From: an uncultured Granulicella sp.
Lineage (GTDB): Bacteria; Acidobacteriota; Terriglobia; Terriglobales; Acidobacteriaceae
Assembly (NCBI GenBank): GCA_937871785.1
Contig: CALMON010000008.1
Coordinates: 1 to 43,017 of the forward strand
Direction: 5' to 3'
Length of the DNA stretch: 43,017 nt
The position numbers and the translations under genes are program-made. This document shows, one piece after another, positions 7,598 through 16,243 of the stretch. Under the pieces are notes generated by a model that was not told where the DNA came from, ran no database searches, and saw only the letters and a program-made list of their open reading frames with translations. Position 1 is the first letter of the stretch; each line of letters starts with the position of its first letter.

Positions 7598-9145
7598 ATG
7601 GTCCCCGTACAACAATCCGATCTTATTGAATCCGTTCGCGCCGCGCTCCAGTACATCAGCTTTTACCACCCGGTCGACTACATCGAAAACCTGGCGCGGG
7701 CCTATGAGCTGGAAGAAAGCCCGGCCGCCAAAGACGCGATGAAGCAGATTCTGGTGAATTCGCGCATGTGCGCCGAAGGCCACCGCCCCATTTGCCAGGA
7801 CACCGGCATTGTCACAGTCTTCATCAAGCTCGGGCTCGAGTGCCACCTGCTCGATGGCGACTCGCCGGCCACGATGTCCCTGCAGGAGATGTGCGACGAA
7901 GGCGTTCGCCGCGCCTGGCTGGACCCCGACAACAAGCTGCGCGGCAGCATTCTCGCCGATCCGGCATTTGCCCGCAAAAACACGAAGGATAACACCCCCT
8001 GCGTGGTCGAGGTGTCGCTTGTTCAAGGCGGCAAGCTTGATGTCACCGTCGCGGCTAAAGGGGGAGGCTCCGAGGCGAAGTCGAAGTTCGTCATGCTCAA
8101 CCCGTCGGACTCGGTCGTCGATTGGGTGCTCAAAACTATCCCGACCATGGGCGCGGGCTGGTGCCCTCCCGGCATGATCGGCATTGGGCTGGGAGGCACG
8201 GCGGAAAAGGCCATGCTGCTGGCGAAACAGTCGTTGATGGGCGATATCGACATGCAGGAACTGAAGGCGCGCGGGCCGGAAACGGCGATCGAAAAGCTGC
8301 GCGTGGAGCTGTACGACAAGATCAACGCGTTAGGCATCGGCGCGCAGGGTCTCGGCGGCCTGACGACCGTGCTGGACGTCAAGATCCTCGACTGGCCCAC
8401 CCACGCCGCCAACCTGCCTGTAGCGATGATTCCGAACTGCGCCGCCACGCGCCACGCGCATTTTGTCATGGACGGCACCAGCCCGGTGTACCTTGACCCG
8501 CCCTCGCTGGAGCATTGGCCGAAGCTCACCTATGAAGCTCACGGGGCGACCCGCGTCGATCTCGCGACGGTGACTCGCGAGGACGTGAAGACCTGGAAGC
8601 CCGGGCAGGTGCTGCTGCTGAACGGCAAGCTGCTGACCGGGCGCGACGCCGCGCACAAGCGCATGACCGACATGCTCAACCGCGGCGAAATGCTGCCGGT
8701 GGATTTCACGGGCAAGTTCATCTACTACGTGGGCCCGGTAGACGCGGTGCGCGACGAGGCCGTCGGCCCGGCAGGCCCTACAACCGCCACGCGTATGGAC
8801 AAGTTCACGCGGCAAATGCTTGAGTCCACCGGCCTGCTCGGCATGGTTGGCAAGGCGGAGCGCGGCGTCACCGCGATCGACGCCATTCGGGACAACGAAG
8901 CCGTCTACCTGATGGCGGTGGGCGGCGCGGCCTACCTGGTCTCGAAAGCGATCAAGCACTCGACGCTGCTGGCGTTCCCGGACCTCGGCATGGAGGCCAT
9001 CTATGAGTTCGACGTGGTGGATATGCCGGTGACGGTGGCGGTCGATAGCCAGGGGACCAGCGTTCACATCACGGGCCCGGAAGAGTGGCGCGAGCGCATT
9101 GCCCGCAGCATGGCAGTGGGCGGCGTGCCCATTCTGGGCCAGTAA
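7598..9145 (+). CDS. Class I (iron-sulfur) fumarate hydratase
   Basis: This enzyme interconverts fumarate and malate in the TCA cycle. The product is a single 515-residue chain with the alpha-type and beta-type halves fused, as in E. coli FumA/FumB. The three cysteines expected to bind the [4Fe-4S] cluster are visible in R-P-I-C-Q-D-T-G, A-G-W-C-P-P-G and P-N-C-A-A-T-R-H-A-H-F. The C-terminal half has V-G-P-A-G-P-T-T-A-T-R-M-D and the late A-V-D-S-Q-G. Start ATG 7598 is the first in frame and gives a natural N-terminus. It is downstream of the Uma2 remnant and is followed by a terminator-like hairpin, so it is probably monocistronic. A tartrate dehydratase is the alternative, but fusion and length favour fumarase. 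Confidence 0.95.
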   Translation: MVPVQQSDLIESVRAALQYISFYHPVDYIENLARAYELEESPAAKDAMKQILVNSRMCAEGHRPICQDTGIVTVFIKLGLECHLLDGDSPATMSLQEMCDEGVRRAWLDPDNKLRGSILADPAFARKNTKDNTPCVVEVSLVQGGKLDVTVAAKGGGSEAKSKFVMLNPSDSVVDWVLKTIPTMGAGWCPPGMIGIGLGGTAEKAMLLAKQSLMGDIDMQELKARGPETAIEKLRVELYDKINALGIGAQGLGGLTTVLDVKILDWPTHAANLPVAMIPNCAATRHAHFVMDGTSPVYLDPPSLEHWPKLTYEAHGATRVDLATVTREDVKTWKPGQVLLLNGKLLTGRDAAHKRMTDMLNRGEMLPVDFTGKFIYYVGPVDAVRDEAVGPAGPTTATRMDKFTRQMLESTGLLGMVGKAERGVTAIDAIRDNEAVYLMAVGGAAYLVSKAIKHSTLLAFPDLGMEAIYEFDVVDMPVTVAVDSQGTSVHITGPEEWRERIARSMAVGGVPILGQ

Positions 9146-9170
9146 TCGAGCTTTTGTTGTAGTGCCGGAC

Positions 9171-9196
9171 GTGTCTGGCGGTTCCTCGCCGGACAC
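9171..9196 (+). terminator. Terminator-like hairpin after fumarase
   Basis: GTGTCTGGCG pairs with CGCCGGACAC (one G-U pair) around a 6-base loop, followed by a pyrimidine-rich CCTTTGGCTCCTC stretch. It lies 25 bp after the fumarase stop. The T-tract is weak, so efficiency is uncertain. Confidence 0.5.
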
Positions 9197-9279
9197 CCTT
9201 TGGCTCCTCTTCGCATCCTAGTTCCTGATGCTGTTCGCAGCAGTGAGCCATGTTGTCTGTGGTCCTCAGGAGACACTCC

Positions 9280-10854
9280 ATGTACGGAAAGACGAAATTT
9301 GCCGCGGCGCTTCCCCTGGCCCTGCTGTTCAGCGCGGGTATCGCTCGCGCGCAGGAACCGAACCCCACCACGGTGGCTCCCGGTGTCCGCAAGGCCGATG
9401 TGATTGAAGAAGGCCCCAACGGCATATACATCTACCATGTGAAGACCGTGCAGCGGTCATTGGACGCGGTGAACTACCTAAACCGCAGCGGTGCGACCCA
9501 TATCGGTTTTCAAGGGACGGAATTGCTCCCCAACGCGAGCGGCGACGCCAAGGTCGAATCGGTTACCGGAAAGACCAAGATTTCTGCAAAATTTGAGGGT
9601 TTAACTCCAGCAAACGGCTTTGGCCCCGAGTATCTCACGTATGTCATCTGGGCGATTTCCGCTGACGGGCGGCCTCAAAATTTGGGTGAACTGGAGCTTT
9701 CCGGGAACAAGGCGAACCTTGATGCTTCGACAAGCTTTCAGTCCTTCGGCCTGATCGTCACGGCTGAGCCTTACTTTTCCGTATCGCAGCCGAGCGATGT
9801 GGTTGTTCTGCGCAATGTCTTCACCGACCGGACGCAAGGCGTGTTGCAGCAGGTCAATGTTCACTATGCGCTTTTGCCCAAGGGGCTCTATGCGAATACA
9901 GACGGTGCCCAATCGGTGGATCGTCCGATTACGGACCGTGAGCACTACCCGCTTGCCCTGTTCGAAGCTCACAACGCCGCTCGCATCGCGCGGATTGCGG
10001 GTGCCGACAAGTATGCGGCAGACATTATGGCCGAGGTCGCGACCGACCTGAAGAACGCCGACGACATTCAGGACAGCAAGCATCGCGATGTGAAGGCCGA
10101 GTTTACGTACGCCCGCGAAGCCACGCAGCGCTCGGAAGATGCGCGGATCACCACCCTTCGCAAGCAGGCCAACGAGCGCAGCCGCGCTGAACAGCAGGCG
10201 ACCGCCGATGCGCAATCGCAAGCCGCCGCCTCTCAGATAGCCGCTGCGAACGCCCAAGCCGATGCTGATCGCGCTGCTGCCGCCAAGGCGCAGGCTGACG
10301 CACAGCGTGCGCAGGCCGATGCCGCCGCCGCGCGTGCGCAGGCCGATGCCGCCGCCGCCAATCAGCGCGCCGCCAGCAGTGAGCAATCTGCGGAAGCGTT
10401 GCGCAAAAAGCTGCGTGATCAGTTGAACGCCGTTCTGGTGACGACTGAAACAGCGCGCGGTCTTGTCGTCAATATCGGGGACATCAATTTCGATACCGGC
10501 AAATACACTCTGAAAACCAACGCGCAGGTGTCGCTAGCTAAAATTGCGACAATCATTGCGCTCTACCCGACCCTGCACATCCAGGTGGAAGGGTACACGG
10601 ACTCCACCGGCAGCCCGGCTCTGAACCAGACACTAAGTGAGAATCGCGCCGGGACTGTGATGCAGTTCCTGGACGTTAACGGTGTGCCGCAAGCGAACGT
10701 CACGGCACAGGGTTACGGCGCAACGAACTTCGTGGGCGACAACGCAACGGCAGCCGGCAAGGCGCAGAATCGTCGTGTAGACCTGGTAGTGTCAGGCGAC
10801 GCGATTGGCGTCCCAACGACGGCTCCGACAGCCGCGACCCCTTCCGCTCAATAG
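9280..10854 (+). CDS. OmpA-family protein with Ala-rich coiled coil
   Basis: This is an exported envelope protein. Residues 1-24 form a signal peptide ending A-R-A-Q. Residues about 60-250 are a beta-rich domain of unknown family. Residues about 270-380 are an Ala/Gln/Asp/Arg-rich helical coiled coil with A-Q-A-D-A-style heptads, including a duplicated 9-residue unit. The C-terminal ~110 residues form an OmpA peptidoglycan-binding domain (G-D-I-N-F-D-T-G-K-Y, V-E-G-Y-T-D-S-T-G, N-R-R-V-D-L-V). The likely role is linking the outer membrane or periplasmic machinery to peptidoglycan. ATG 9280 is chosen because CAGGAGA lies 6 bases upstream and the signal peptide then starts correctly; ATG 9250 would add a non-signal leader. 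The coil resembles the Lpp/YiaD-type spacers of other OmpA-domain proteins. Confidence 0.9.
   Translation: MYGKTKFAAALPLALLFSAGIARAQEPNPTTVAPGVRKADVIEEGPNGIYIYHVKTVQRSLDAVNYLNRSGATHIGFQGTELLPNASGDAKVESVTGKTKISAKFEGLTPANGFGPEYLTYVIWAISADGRPQNLGELELSGNKANLDASTSFQSFGLIVTAEPYFSVSQPSDVVVLRNVFTDRTQGVLQQVNVHYALLPKGLYANTDGAQSVDRPITDREHYPLALFEAHNAARIARIAGADKYAADIMAEVATDLKNADDIQDSKHRDVKAEFTYAREATQRSEDARITTLRKQANERSRAEQQATADAQSQAAASQIAAANAQADADRAAAAKAQADAQRAQADAAAARAQADAAAANQRAASSEQSAEALRKKLRDQLNAVLVTTETARGLVVNIGDINFDTGKYTLKTNAQVSLAKIATIIALYPTLHIQVEGYTDSTGSPALNQTLSENRAGTVMQFLDVNGVPQANVTAQGYGATNFVGDNATAAGKAQNRRVDLVVSGDAIGVPTTAPTAATPSAQ
10305..10358 (+). repeat. 27-bp perfect tandem duplication in coiled coil
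   Basis: Two exact adjacent 27-bp copies (10305-10331 and 10332-10358) encode a repeated A-Q-A-D-A-A-A-A-R unit. They lie within the coiled-coil segment of the OmpA-family gene. The reading frame is kept, and nucleotide identity suggests a recent duplication or homogenisation. Confidence 0.85.
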
Positions 10855-10874
10855 TTATCAATCTCATGAGCGTC

Positions 10875-10905
10875 AGCCTGAACCCGATTGAACCGGGTTC
10901 AGGCT
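10875..10905 (+). terminator. Strong hairpin after OmpA-family gene
   Basis: AGCCTGAACCCG pairs perfectly with CGGGTTCAGGCT (12 bp) around ATTGAAC. It lies 20 bp after the stop codon and 42 bp before the SDR start. There is no clear T-run, so it may act as a terminator, an attenuator or an mRNA 3' stabiliser. Confidence 0.6.
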
Positions 10906-10947
10906 GTCTGTCGTAGTCGTCGCCGTATCACTCGGGAAAGATCACTT

Positions 10948-11724
10948 ATGGGCGTTTCTCTTCAAGGCAAAACGGTTCTCATCACAGGTGCCAGCGCGGG
11001 TATCGGTGCTGCGACAGCTCTTTGTTTCGCGCAGCAGGGATGTCGGCTTCTGCTTTGCTCCCGCCGCCTCGAAGTGCTTCGGCAGCAGGAAGCCGATCTA
11101 CGAAATGCCGGAGCGCCCGCTGTATTTTCGTTCGAGCTCAACGTGCGGGTGCGAGACGATGTGCAAGGGGTACTGGGTACGCTTCCGTCTGACTGGCAGG
11201 AGATTGACGTTCTGGTCAACAACGCCGGCCTAAGCCGCGGGCTCACCAAATTATGGGAAGACAACGTCGATGATTGGGAAGAGGTCATCGACACGAATGT
11301 CAAGGGACTGCTTTACGTCACGCGAGCGGTCGTTCCAGGCATGGTGCAGCGCAAGCGCGGCCACGTCATCAATCTCGGCTCAATCGCCGGCCACATGGCC
11401 TATGCCAACGGCGCGGTGTACTGTGCGACCAAGGCAGCGGAGCGCTTTCTTTCGGACGGTCTGCGGATCGACCTGAACGGCACGGCCGTGCGCGTCACCT
11501 CGATCGACCCCGGTATGGTCGAAACCGGTTTCAGCAAAGTGCGTTTCCATGGCGATGAGGAACGCGCCGCGAAGACCTACGCGAACGTCGATCCGCTACA
11601 AGCAGAAGACATCGCCGATGCGATCGTGTGGGCGGCGACAAGGCCCGCTCACGTCAGCATCCAAAGTGTGGTGCTTACGCCAACGGCGCAGGCCAACCCC
11701 TTTGTGATTACCCGGCGCACATAG
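10948..11724 (+). CDS. SDR family NAD(P)-dependent oxidoreductase (YdfG-like)
   Basis: This is a classical short-chain dehydrogenase of 258 residues. It has T-G-A-S-A-G-I-G for cofactor binding near the N-terminus, N-N-A-G, and the catalytic Ser and Y-C-A-T-K (Tyr-x-x-x-Lys). The end of the Rossmann domain, D-P-G-M-V-E-T-G-F-S, and the overall pattern resemble YdfG/YMR226C 3-hydroxy-acid dehydrogenases, which oxidise L-allo-threonine, serine or 3-hydroxypropionate; an Arg in the first-strand loop (C-S-R-R) suggests NADP. ATG 10948 gives the normal start; the ORF to 10888 adds an unlike leader that overlaps the hairpin. It stands alone ahead of the etf operon by 98 bp. The substrate is inferred only loosely. 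Confidence 0.88.
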   Translation: MGVSLQGKTVLITGASAGIGAATALCFAQQGCRLLLCSRRLEVLRQQEADLRNAGAPAVFSFELNVRVRDDVQGVLGTLPSDWQEIDVLVNNAGLSRGLTKLWEDNVDDWEEVIDTNVKGLLYVTRAVVPGMVQRKRGHVINLGSIAGHMAYANGAVYCATKAAERFLSDGLRIDLNGTAVRVTSIDPGMVETGFSKVRFHGDEERAAKTYANVDPLQAEDIADAIVWAATRPAHVSIQSVVLTPTAQANPFVITRRT

Positions 11725-11822
11725 CTTGCACGCAGAGTGCCCTGACCCCTATCCGGGACTACGGACGATTGACTATCGTCTTCCATTGAGTGCAAGGTAG
11801 TTCCCAGCAGCGGAGAACAGAC

Positions 11823-12581
11823 GTGCCGATCCTTACCGTAGTCCGTCAGGTTCCTGACGCCGAGTCCACCATCATGATCAGCGGCGGATTCGTCGACCTT
11901 TCGGGCAACAAGCTGGTAATGGACACAATGGACGAGTACGGCGTGGAACAGGCGCTGCGCCTGCGCGATGCCGATCCGGAGCAGCAGGTGATTGCGCTTG
12001 CCGTGGGTCCGGCGCGCTGCGAAGAAGCGTTGCGTTCGGCGCTTGCGATGGGCGCGGATCGCGCCATTTTGGTTGAAACGCCCGAAACTTTGGACGTGAT
12101 CGCCACCAGCGCTGTGGTCGCGAAGGTAGCGCAGGCGGAAGCGATTGATCTTCTTTTCTGCGGCGGGCAGCAGGCGGACTGGGATAGCCATGGCCTGGGT
12201 CCGGCTGTTGCCGAGCGGCTTGGATGGGCGCAGGTGACGTGGACGAATGCGCTTACTCTCGCCAACCGGCAACTGACCGGCAAGCACGATGTAGAGTCCG
12301 GTAGTGAGTCGTTCGAGATAGCTCTACCTGCCGTGGTGACGACACAGCAGGGGCTCAATGAGCCGCGCTATCCCACGCTGCTGGGGCTGCGTAAGGCAAG
12401 CAAAAAGGAGCTCCGCAAAGATCCGCTGAGTGCGTATGCGGTTACGCCCCAGGTGAAGCTGCTGGGCGCAGAGGTGCAACTGCTGGAGCGACGGCGAGCG
12501 ATGCTCGACGGCCGTGATCCGGAAGTGGCCGCCGCCGCACTGGTCGACAAGCTGCGCCGCGAAGCAAAGGTGATTGCATGA
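11823..12581 (+). CDS. etfB: Electron transfer flavoprotein subunit beta
   Basis: EtfB is the AMP-binding subunit of the ETF heterodimer, which collects electrons from acyl-CoA and related dehydrogenases. The 252-residue product begins [12 protein letters not shown], the family's opening, and contains N-P-like [21 protein letters not shown] and C-G-G-Q-Q-A-D motifs, then [15 protein letters not shown]. The start is GTG 11823, with GGAG about 6 bases upstream; GTG 11790 is longer but lacks family similarity. Its stop overlaps the etfA start by 4 bases (ATGA), indicating translational coupling. It is the first gene of a three-gene operon. Confidence 0.95.
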   Translation: MPILTVVRQVPDAESTIMISGGFVDLSGNKLVMDTMDEYGVEQALRLRDADPEQQVIALAVGPARCEEALRSALAMGADRAILVETPETLDVIATSAVVAKVAQAEAIDLLFCGGQQADWDSHGLGPAVAERLGWAQVTWTNALTLANRQLTGKHDVESGSESFEIALPAVVTTQQGLNEPRYPTLLGLRKASKKELRKDPLSAYAVTPQVKLLGAEVQLLERRRAMLDGRDPEVAAAALVDKLRREAKVIA

Positions 12582-13534
12582 TTCTTGTCGTTGCGGAGCA
12601 CGCCGAAGGAAAGCTGAGCAAAAGCACCTATGAGCTTGCGGAAGCGGCCTGTACGCTTGGCCGCGAAGGGCCTGTGACGCTGCTTGTTCTGGGTAGCGGG
12701 GTGGCCACGGTTGCGGCTGAAGCCGCTCGGCTTGCGGATCAGGTTCTCGTCGCCGACCTGCCAGCGTTGGAGCACCACGACCCCACAGTCTGGGGCGGCG
12801 CGGTCGCGCAGATCGCCGCGGAGGGCGAAGCGCACACGATTCTAATCGCAGCCACACGCACCGGTCGCGAGTGGAGCCCGCGCGTCGCCGTCAAGCTGGA
12901 GGCACCTCTTCTCGAAGACGTCGTCAGCCTTGAAGATGTAGGCGGCGCGCTGCGGGCGTCGCGCTACACCTTTCTTTCCCGGGTCACGGAGCGGATGGAG
13001 GCGGCAGGCCCGGTGGTCGTCGTGACGATCAAGCCGGGAGCCTTCGCCGCCAAAGCTCCCAGCGCCGAAGTCGCCGAGCAGTTTGACGTCGAGCTCAATC
13101 TTGCCACGCCGCTGCTCCGCGTCACGGGGCGTACGCTTGAGAAAACCGAGCGGGTTTCGCTGACAGACGCCGAGATCGTCGTCGCGGGGGGCCGTGGCGT
13201 GGGCAGTCAGGAAGCGTTTACGAAGCTGGTTGAGGGCCTTGCGGACGAACTTGGTGCGGCTGTGGGCGCGACGCGCGCGGTCGTCGACGCTGGCTGGCGG
13301 CCGTATTCTGAGCAGGTGGGACAGACCGGAAAGACTGTGCAGCCCAAGGTGTACGTTGCGCTCGGCATTTCCGGCGCCGTGCAGCATATTTCGGGCATGG
13401 GCAAAAGCCAGGTGATTGTGGCGATCAATCGCGATGCGGATGCGCCGATCTTTCGCGATGCGGATTACGGCATTGTCGGCGATGTAAAGCAGATCGTTCC
13501 AGCGCTTATCCGTCAGCTCAAGGGCACCGCCTAG
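12578..13534 (+). CDS. etfA: Electron transfer flavoprotein subunit alpha
   Basis: EtfA carries the redox FAD of the ETF dimer. The 318-residue product has the N-terminal alpha/beta domain ([11 protein letters not shown]) and the C-terminal FAD-binding domain: G-G-R-G-V-G near residue 207, then [32 protein letters not shown], and [10 protein letters not shown]. This is a normal single-electron ETF pattern. The start overlaps the etfB stop. The third gene follows 25 bp later. The genes work together: ETF receives electrons from flavoprotein dehydrogenases and hands them to the membrane Fe-S protein encoded next. Confidence 0.97.
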   Translation: MILVVAEHAEGKLSKSTYELAEAACTLGREGPVTLLVLGSGVATVAAEAARLADQVLVADLPALEHHDPTVWGGAVAQIAAEGEAHTILIAATRTGREWSPRVAVKLEAPLLEDVVSLEDVGGALRASRYTFLSRVTERMEAAGPVVVVTIKPGAFAAKAPSAEVAEQFDVELNLATPLLRVTGRTLEKTERVSLTDAEIVVAGGRGVGSQEAFTKLVEGLADELGAAVGATRAVVDAGWRPYSEQVGQTGKTVQPKVYVALGISGAVQHISGMGKSQVIVAINRDADAPIFRDADYGIVGDVKQIVPALIRQLKGTA

Positions 13535-13559
13535 CGCTGCGGAAGGGACGCGCCGACCA

Positions 13560-16217
13560 ATGCTTCCGTTTCCGCAAAGAATTGCTTTTCTGCTGCTTGT
13601 GCTCGTCACGGGAGTTCTGGGCGGGCGCGGTTTCCTTCGCCTTTATCGGCGTATTGCCGCTGGCCAGCTGGACACCGATCGGCGCTTCAACCATCCGCTA
13701 CGGCGCGTCTGGGACGCTGCCGTCACCACGCTCACGCAGAGCCGCACGTTTCGCAAACGGCCCTGGATCAGTTTCTTTCACTCCTTCATTTTCTACGGCT
13801 TTGTCTTTTATCTGCTCGTCAATCTGCTCGATGCGATAGACGGGTTCGTTCCGTTGTCGTTCAGGTCGCTGGGCGCGTTTGGGGAGTTTTACACCTTGTG
13901 CGCGGATGTCCTGAGCGCCCTTGTTCTGTTTGGGACGGTCGCGCTGCTTTGCCGGCGTTTTCTCGTGCCAAGCCGGTGTGACTTCACCTTCAATCCGCGC
14001 ACGATGCTGCACCGCGACGTAGAAACCCGGTACATCACGCGCGACTCTTTGATCGTGTCCAGTTTTATCCTGTTCCACGTCGGTTCGCGAGCGATAGGTG
14101 CCGGTGCGAAGATCGCGCTCGAAGGCGCAACCCGCTATGCTCCGTTCGCGACTCTCGTGTCCCACCTGTTTTCTCCCGCAAACGCCACAGCGTGGCGGAT
14201 TTTTGGTTACTGGGGCGCTCTCGGTAGCGTTTTGCTGTTTCTGCTCTACTTCCCGTATTCGAAGCACGTCCACATCTTTTTAGCGCCTGTGAAGTACATG
14301 GTCGCGCGCGACGTTCCGACCGGCGTGCTATCCGCGCTCGATTTGGACACAGCGGCGGATGAGCCGAAACTTGGGGCCAACAAGATTGAAGACCTGGCGT
14401 GGCCACGGCTGCTCGATGCGTACGCCTGCATTCAGTGCAATCGTTGCCAGGATGTGTGCCCCGCTACGGCGACAGGCAAGGCGCTCAGTCCTTCCGCGCT
14501 CGAAATCAACAAGCGCATGGAGTTGAACGAGCTTGCGCGGCACCAACCCGGCTTTGAGCACGGCGAGTCGAGTCCGTGGCCGCTTCTCACTTTCGCGCTT
14601 TCTCCGGAGGCGCTCTGGGCCTGCACAACCTGCGGTGCCTGCGTGGATGTTTGCCCCGTGGGCGACGAACCGATGCTCGACATCGTCGACATACGCCGGC
14701 ACCAGGTAATGGTGGCGGGGGACTTTCCCGTGCCCCTGCAAACCGCGTTTCGCGGCATGGAACGCACACAGAATCCGTGGGGCATCAACCCGGCCAAGCG
14801 CATGCATTGGGCCGCCGGTCTGCAAGTCCCGACGACCGAGGACAATCCGCAGCCGGACGTCCTTTTCTGGGTTGGCTGCGCGGCCAGCTACGATCCCGAA
14901 TCGCAGAAAACCGCGCGGGCTTTCGTGCAACTGCTGGACCACGCCAAAGTCGACTTTGCCGTTCTCGGTAAGCGCGAGTGCTGCACAGGCGACAGCGCCC
15001 GTCGTGCCGGAAACGAGTTTCTGTACCGCCAGCTTGCGGACGGCAATGTTGCCACGCTGAACGAGATCAGGCCCAAACTGATCGTTGCTACGTGCCCGCA
15101 CTGCATGAACTCGCTCGGTAAGGAATATCCGCAGATCGGCGGCGACTACAAGGTGATGCACCACACCGAGTACCTTGCGGGCCTGATCGCGGAGGGCAGG
15201 CTCGTGGCCGAGCCTACCGCGGCGACGGTCGCCTTCCATGACCCCTGCTACCTTGGCCGTCACAACGCGGTGTACGACGCGCCGCGCAACATCCTCAATG
15301 TGCTGAGCCACTCGGTCGTGGAACTCGACCGGCATCGTGAGAATTCTTTCTGCTGCGGCGCGGGAGGCGCGCAGTTCTGGAAGGAAGAAGAAGCGGGCAC
15401 CGAGCGCATCTCCGACAATCGCTACCGCGAAGCGCAGGCCGTCCTGGCCGGCGCGGAAGAAAAGGTACTCGCAGTCGGCTGTCCATTCTGCAAGAGCATG
15501 TTGAACAGCACACCGGCGAGCGCGGACAAGCCGCTCGCGGTGCGCGACCTCGCGGAACTGCTCTGGGAAGGAGTGCGGAAGCGAGAAGGCGGGCACGTCA
15601 CTGAAGGCGCGCCAGAAGCGTTGATGCCGACTTCGGCGCTTCCGGTAAGCTCCGGGGAGTTGTCCCTGGTTGCAGCCATAGTGCCCGAACGGGTGCCCTC
15701 CACGCTGGAAAAGCCGGTTGCGCATTCCGTGAAATCTCCGCTGCCGGAACTTCGCGACAGTGCAGGTCCCGGGAGCGCCGCGGAAAGCGCCACACCCCTT
15801 GCGGCTCAGGCTCCTGCACGTAAAAAGTGGAAGGGAACAGCTGCGGCGCTGCCCGTGTCGTCTCCCGAAGCAACGGTTGCCACGACGATGGTTTCCGCTC
15901 CGGCGCGAACTCCGCCTCAGGGGACAGAACTGAGTGCCGACACAGGACCGCCGTTGCCCGAAGCAGCCACGTCCCCGGTGCTGACTCCTGCGCCCGAACG
16001 GAAAAAGTGGCAAGGGAAATCAAAAGCAGCCGCAGGCGCGGTCCCGGAGCCCGTTACGCCGCCTCCATCCATACCGCCGCCAGTCGATGCGTCCCCGGCA
16101 CCTACGGCCGTTCGCAAAGCCTGGGTTCCCAAGCGTCGGGCCCCGTCGGACGACTCGACAGAAAGGGCAGCGCCGGCAATGGCGAACACGACAGAGGAAA
16201 AGCGACAAGACCCGTAA
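13560..16217 (+). CDS. Membrane Fe-S oxidoreductase (EtfD-like, CCG-domain protein) with long basic tail
   Basis: This probably accepts electrons from ETF and passes them to quinone, as proposed for EtfD in mycobacteria. The N-terminal ~250 residues hold about five membrane segments with a nitrate-reductase-gamma-like look and several His (F-F-H-S-F, L-F-H-V-G, S-K-H-V-H) that could bind heme b. Two [4Fe-4S] motifs follow (C-I-Q-C-N-R-C-Q-D-V-C-P near 290; C-T-T-C-G-A-C-V-D-V-C-P near 355). Two CCG domains come next (C-C-T-G-D-S-A with C-P-H-C; H-D-P-C-Y-L-G-R-H with C-C-G-A-G-G). From about residue 680 to 885 there is a Pro/Ala/Ser-rich tail with three basic R-K-K-W / R-K-A-W motifs, not part of the usual family. 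It is third in the etf operon, with GGAAGGGA upstream of ATG 13560. Confidence 0.92.
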   Translation: MLPFPQRIAFLLLVLVTGVLGGRGFLRLYRRIAAGQLDTDRRFNHPLRRVWDAAVTTLTQSRTFRKRPWISFFHSFIFYGFVFYLLVNLLDAIDGFVPLSFRSLGAFGEFYTLCADVLSALVLFGTVALLCRRFLVPSRCDFTFNPRTMLHRDVETRYITRDSLIVSSFILFHVGSRAIGAGAKIALEGATRYAPFATLVSHLFSPANATAWRIFGYWGALGSVLLFLLYFPYSKHVHIFLAPVKYMVARDVPTGVLSALDLDTAADEPKLGANKIEDLAWPRLLDAYACIQCNRCQDVCPATATGKALSPSALEINKRMELNELARHQPGFEHGESSPWPLLTFALSPEALWACTTCGACVDVCPVGDEPMLDIVDIRRHQVMVAGDFPVPLQTAFRGMERTQNPWGINPAKRMHWAAGLQVPTTEDNPQPDVLFWVGCAASYDPESQKTARAFVQLLDHAKVDFAVLGKRECCTGDSARRAGNEFLYRQLADGNVATLNEIRPKLIVATCPHCMNSLGKEYPQIGGDYKVMHHTEYLAGLIAEGRLVAEPTAATVAFHDPCYLGRHNAVYDAPRNILNVLSHSVVELDRHRENSFCCGAGGAQFWKEEEAGTERISDNRYREAQAVLAGAEEKVLAVGCPFCKSMLNSTPASADKPLAVRDLAELLWEGVRKREGGHVTEGAPEALMPTSALPVSSGELSLVAAIVPERVPSTLEKPVAHSVKSPLPELRDSAGPGSAAESATPLAAQAPARKKWKGTAAALPVSSPEATVATTMVSAPARTPPQGTELSADTGPPLPEAATSPVLTPAPERKKWQGKSKAAAGAVPEPVTPPPSIPPPVDASPAPTAVRKAWVPKRRAPSDDSTERAAPAMANTTEEKRQDP

Positions 16218-16243
16218 GTAGCAGCAAGCAGACGCCTTACGGG
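16211..16243. terminator. Inverted repeat spanning convergent gene ends
   Basis: CCCGTAAG and CTTACGGG form a perfect 8-bp stem around a 17-base loop. Each arm contains the stop codon of one of the two convergent genes. Position suggests a shared terminator or 3' stability element; there is no T-tract. Confidence 0.4.

Noticed and set aside
14328-16013. 561-residue minus ORF opposite the EtfD-like gene
   Set aside because: Shadow of a strong plus-strand gene with clear Fe-S and CCG motifs; no motif of its own.
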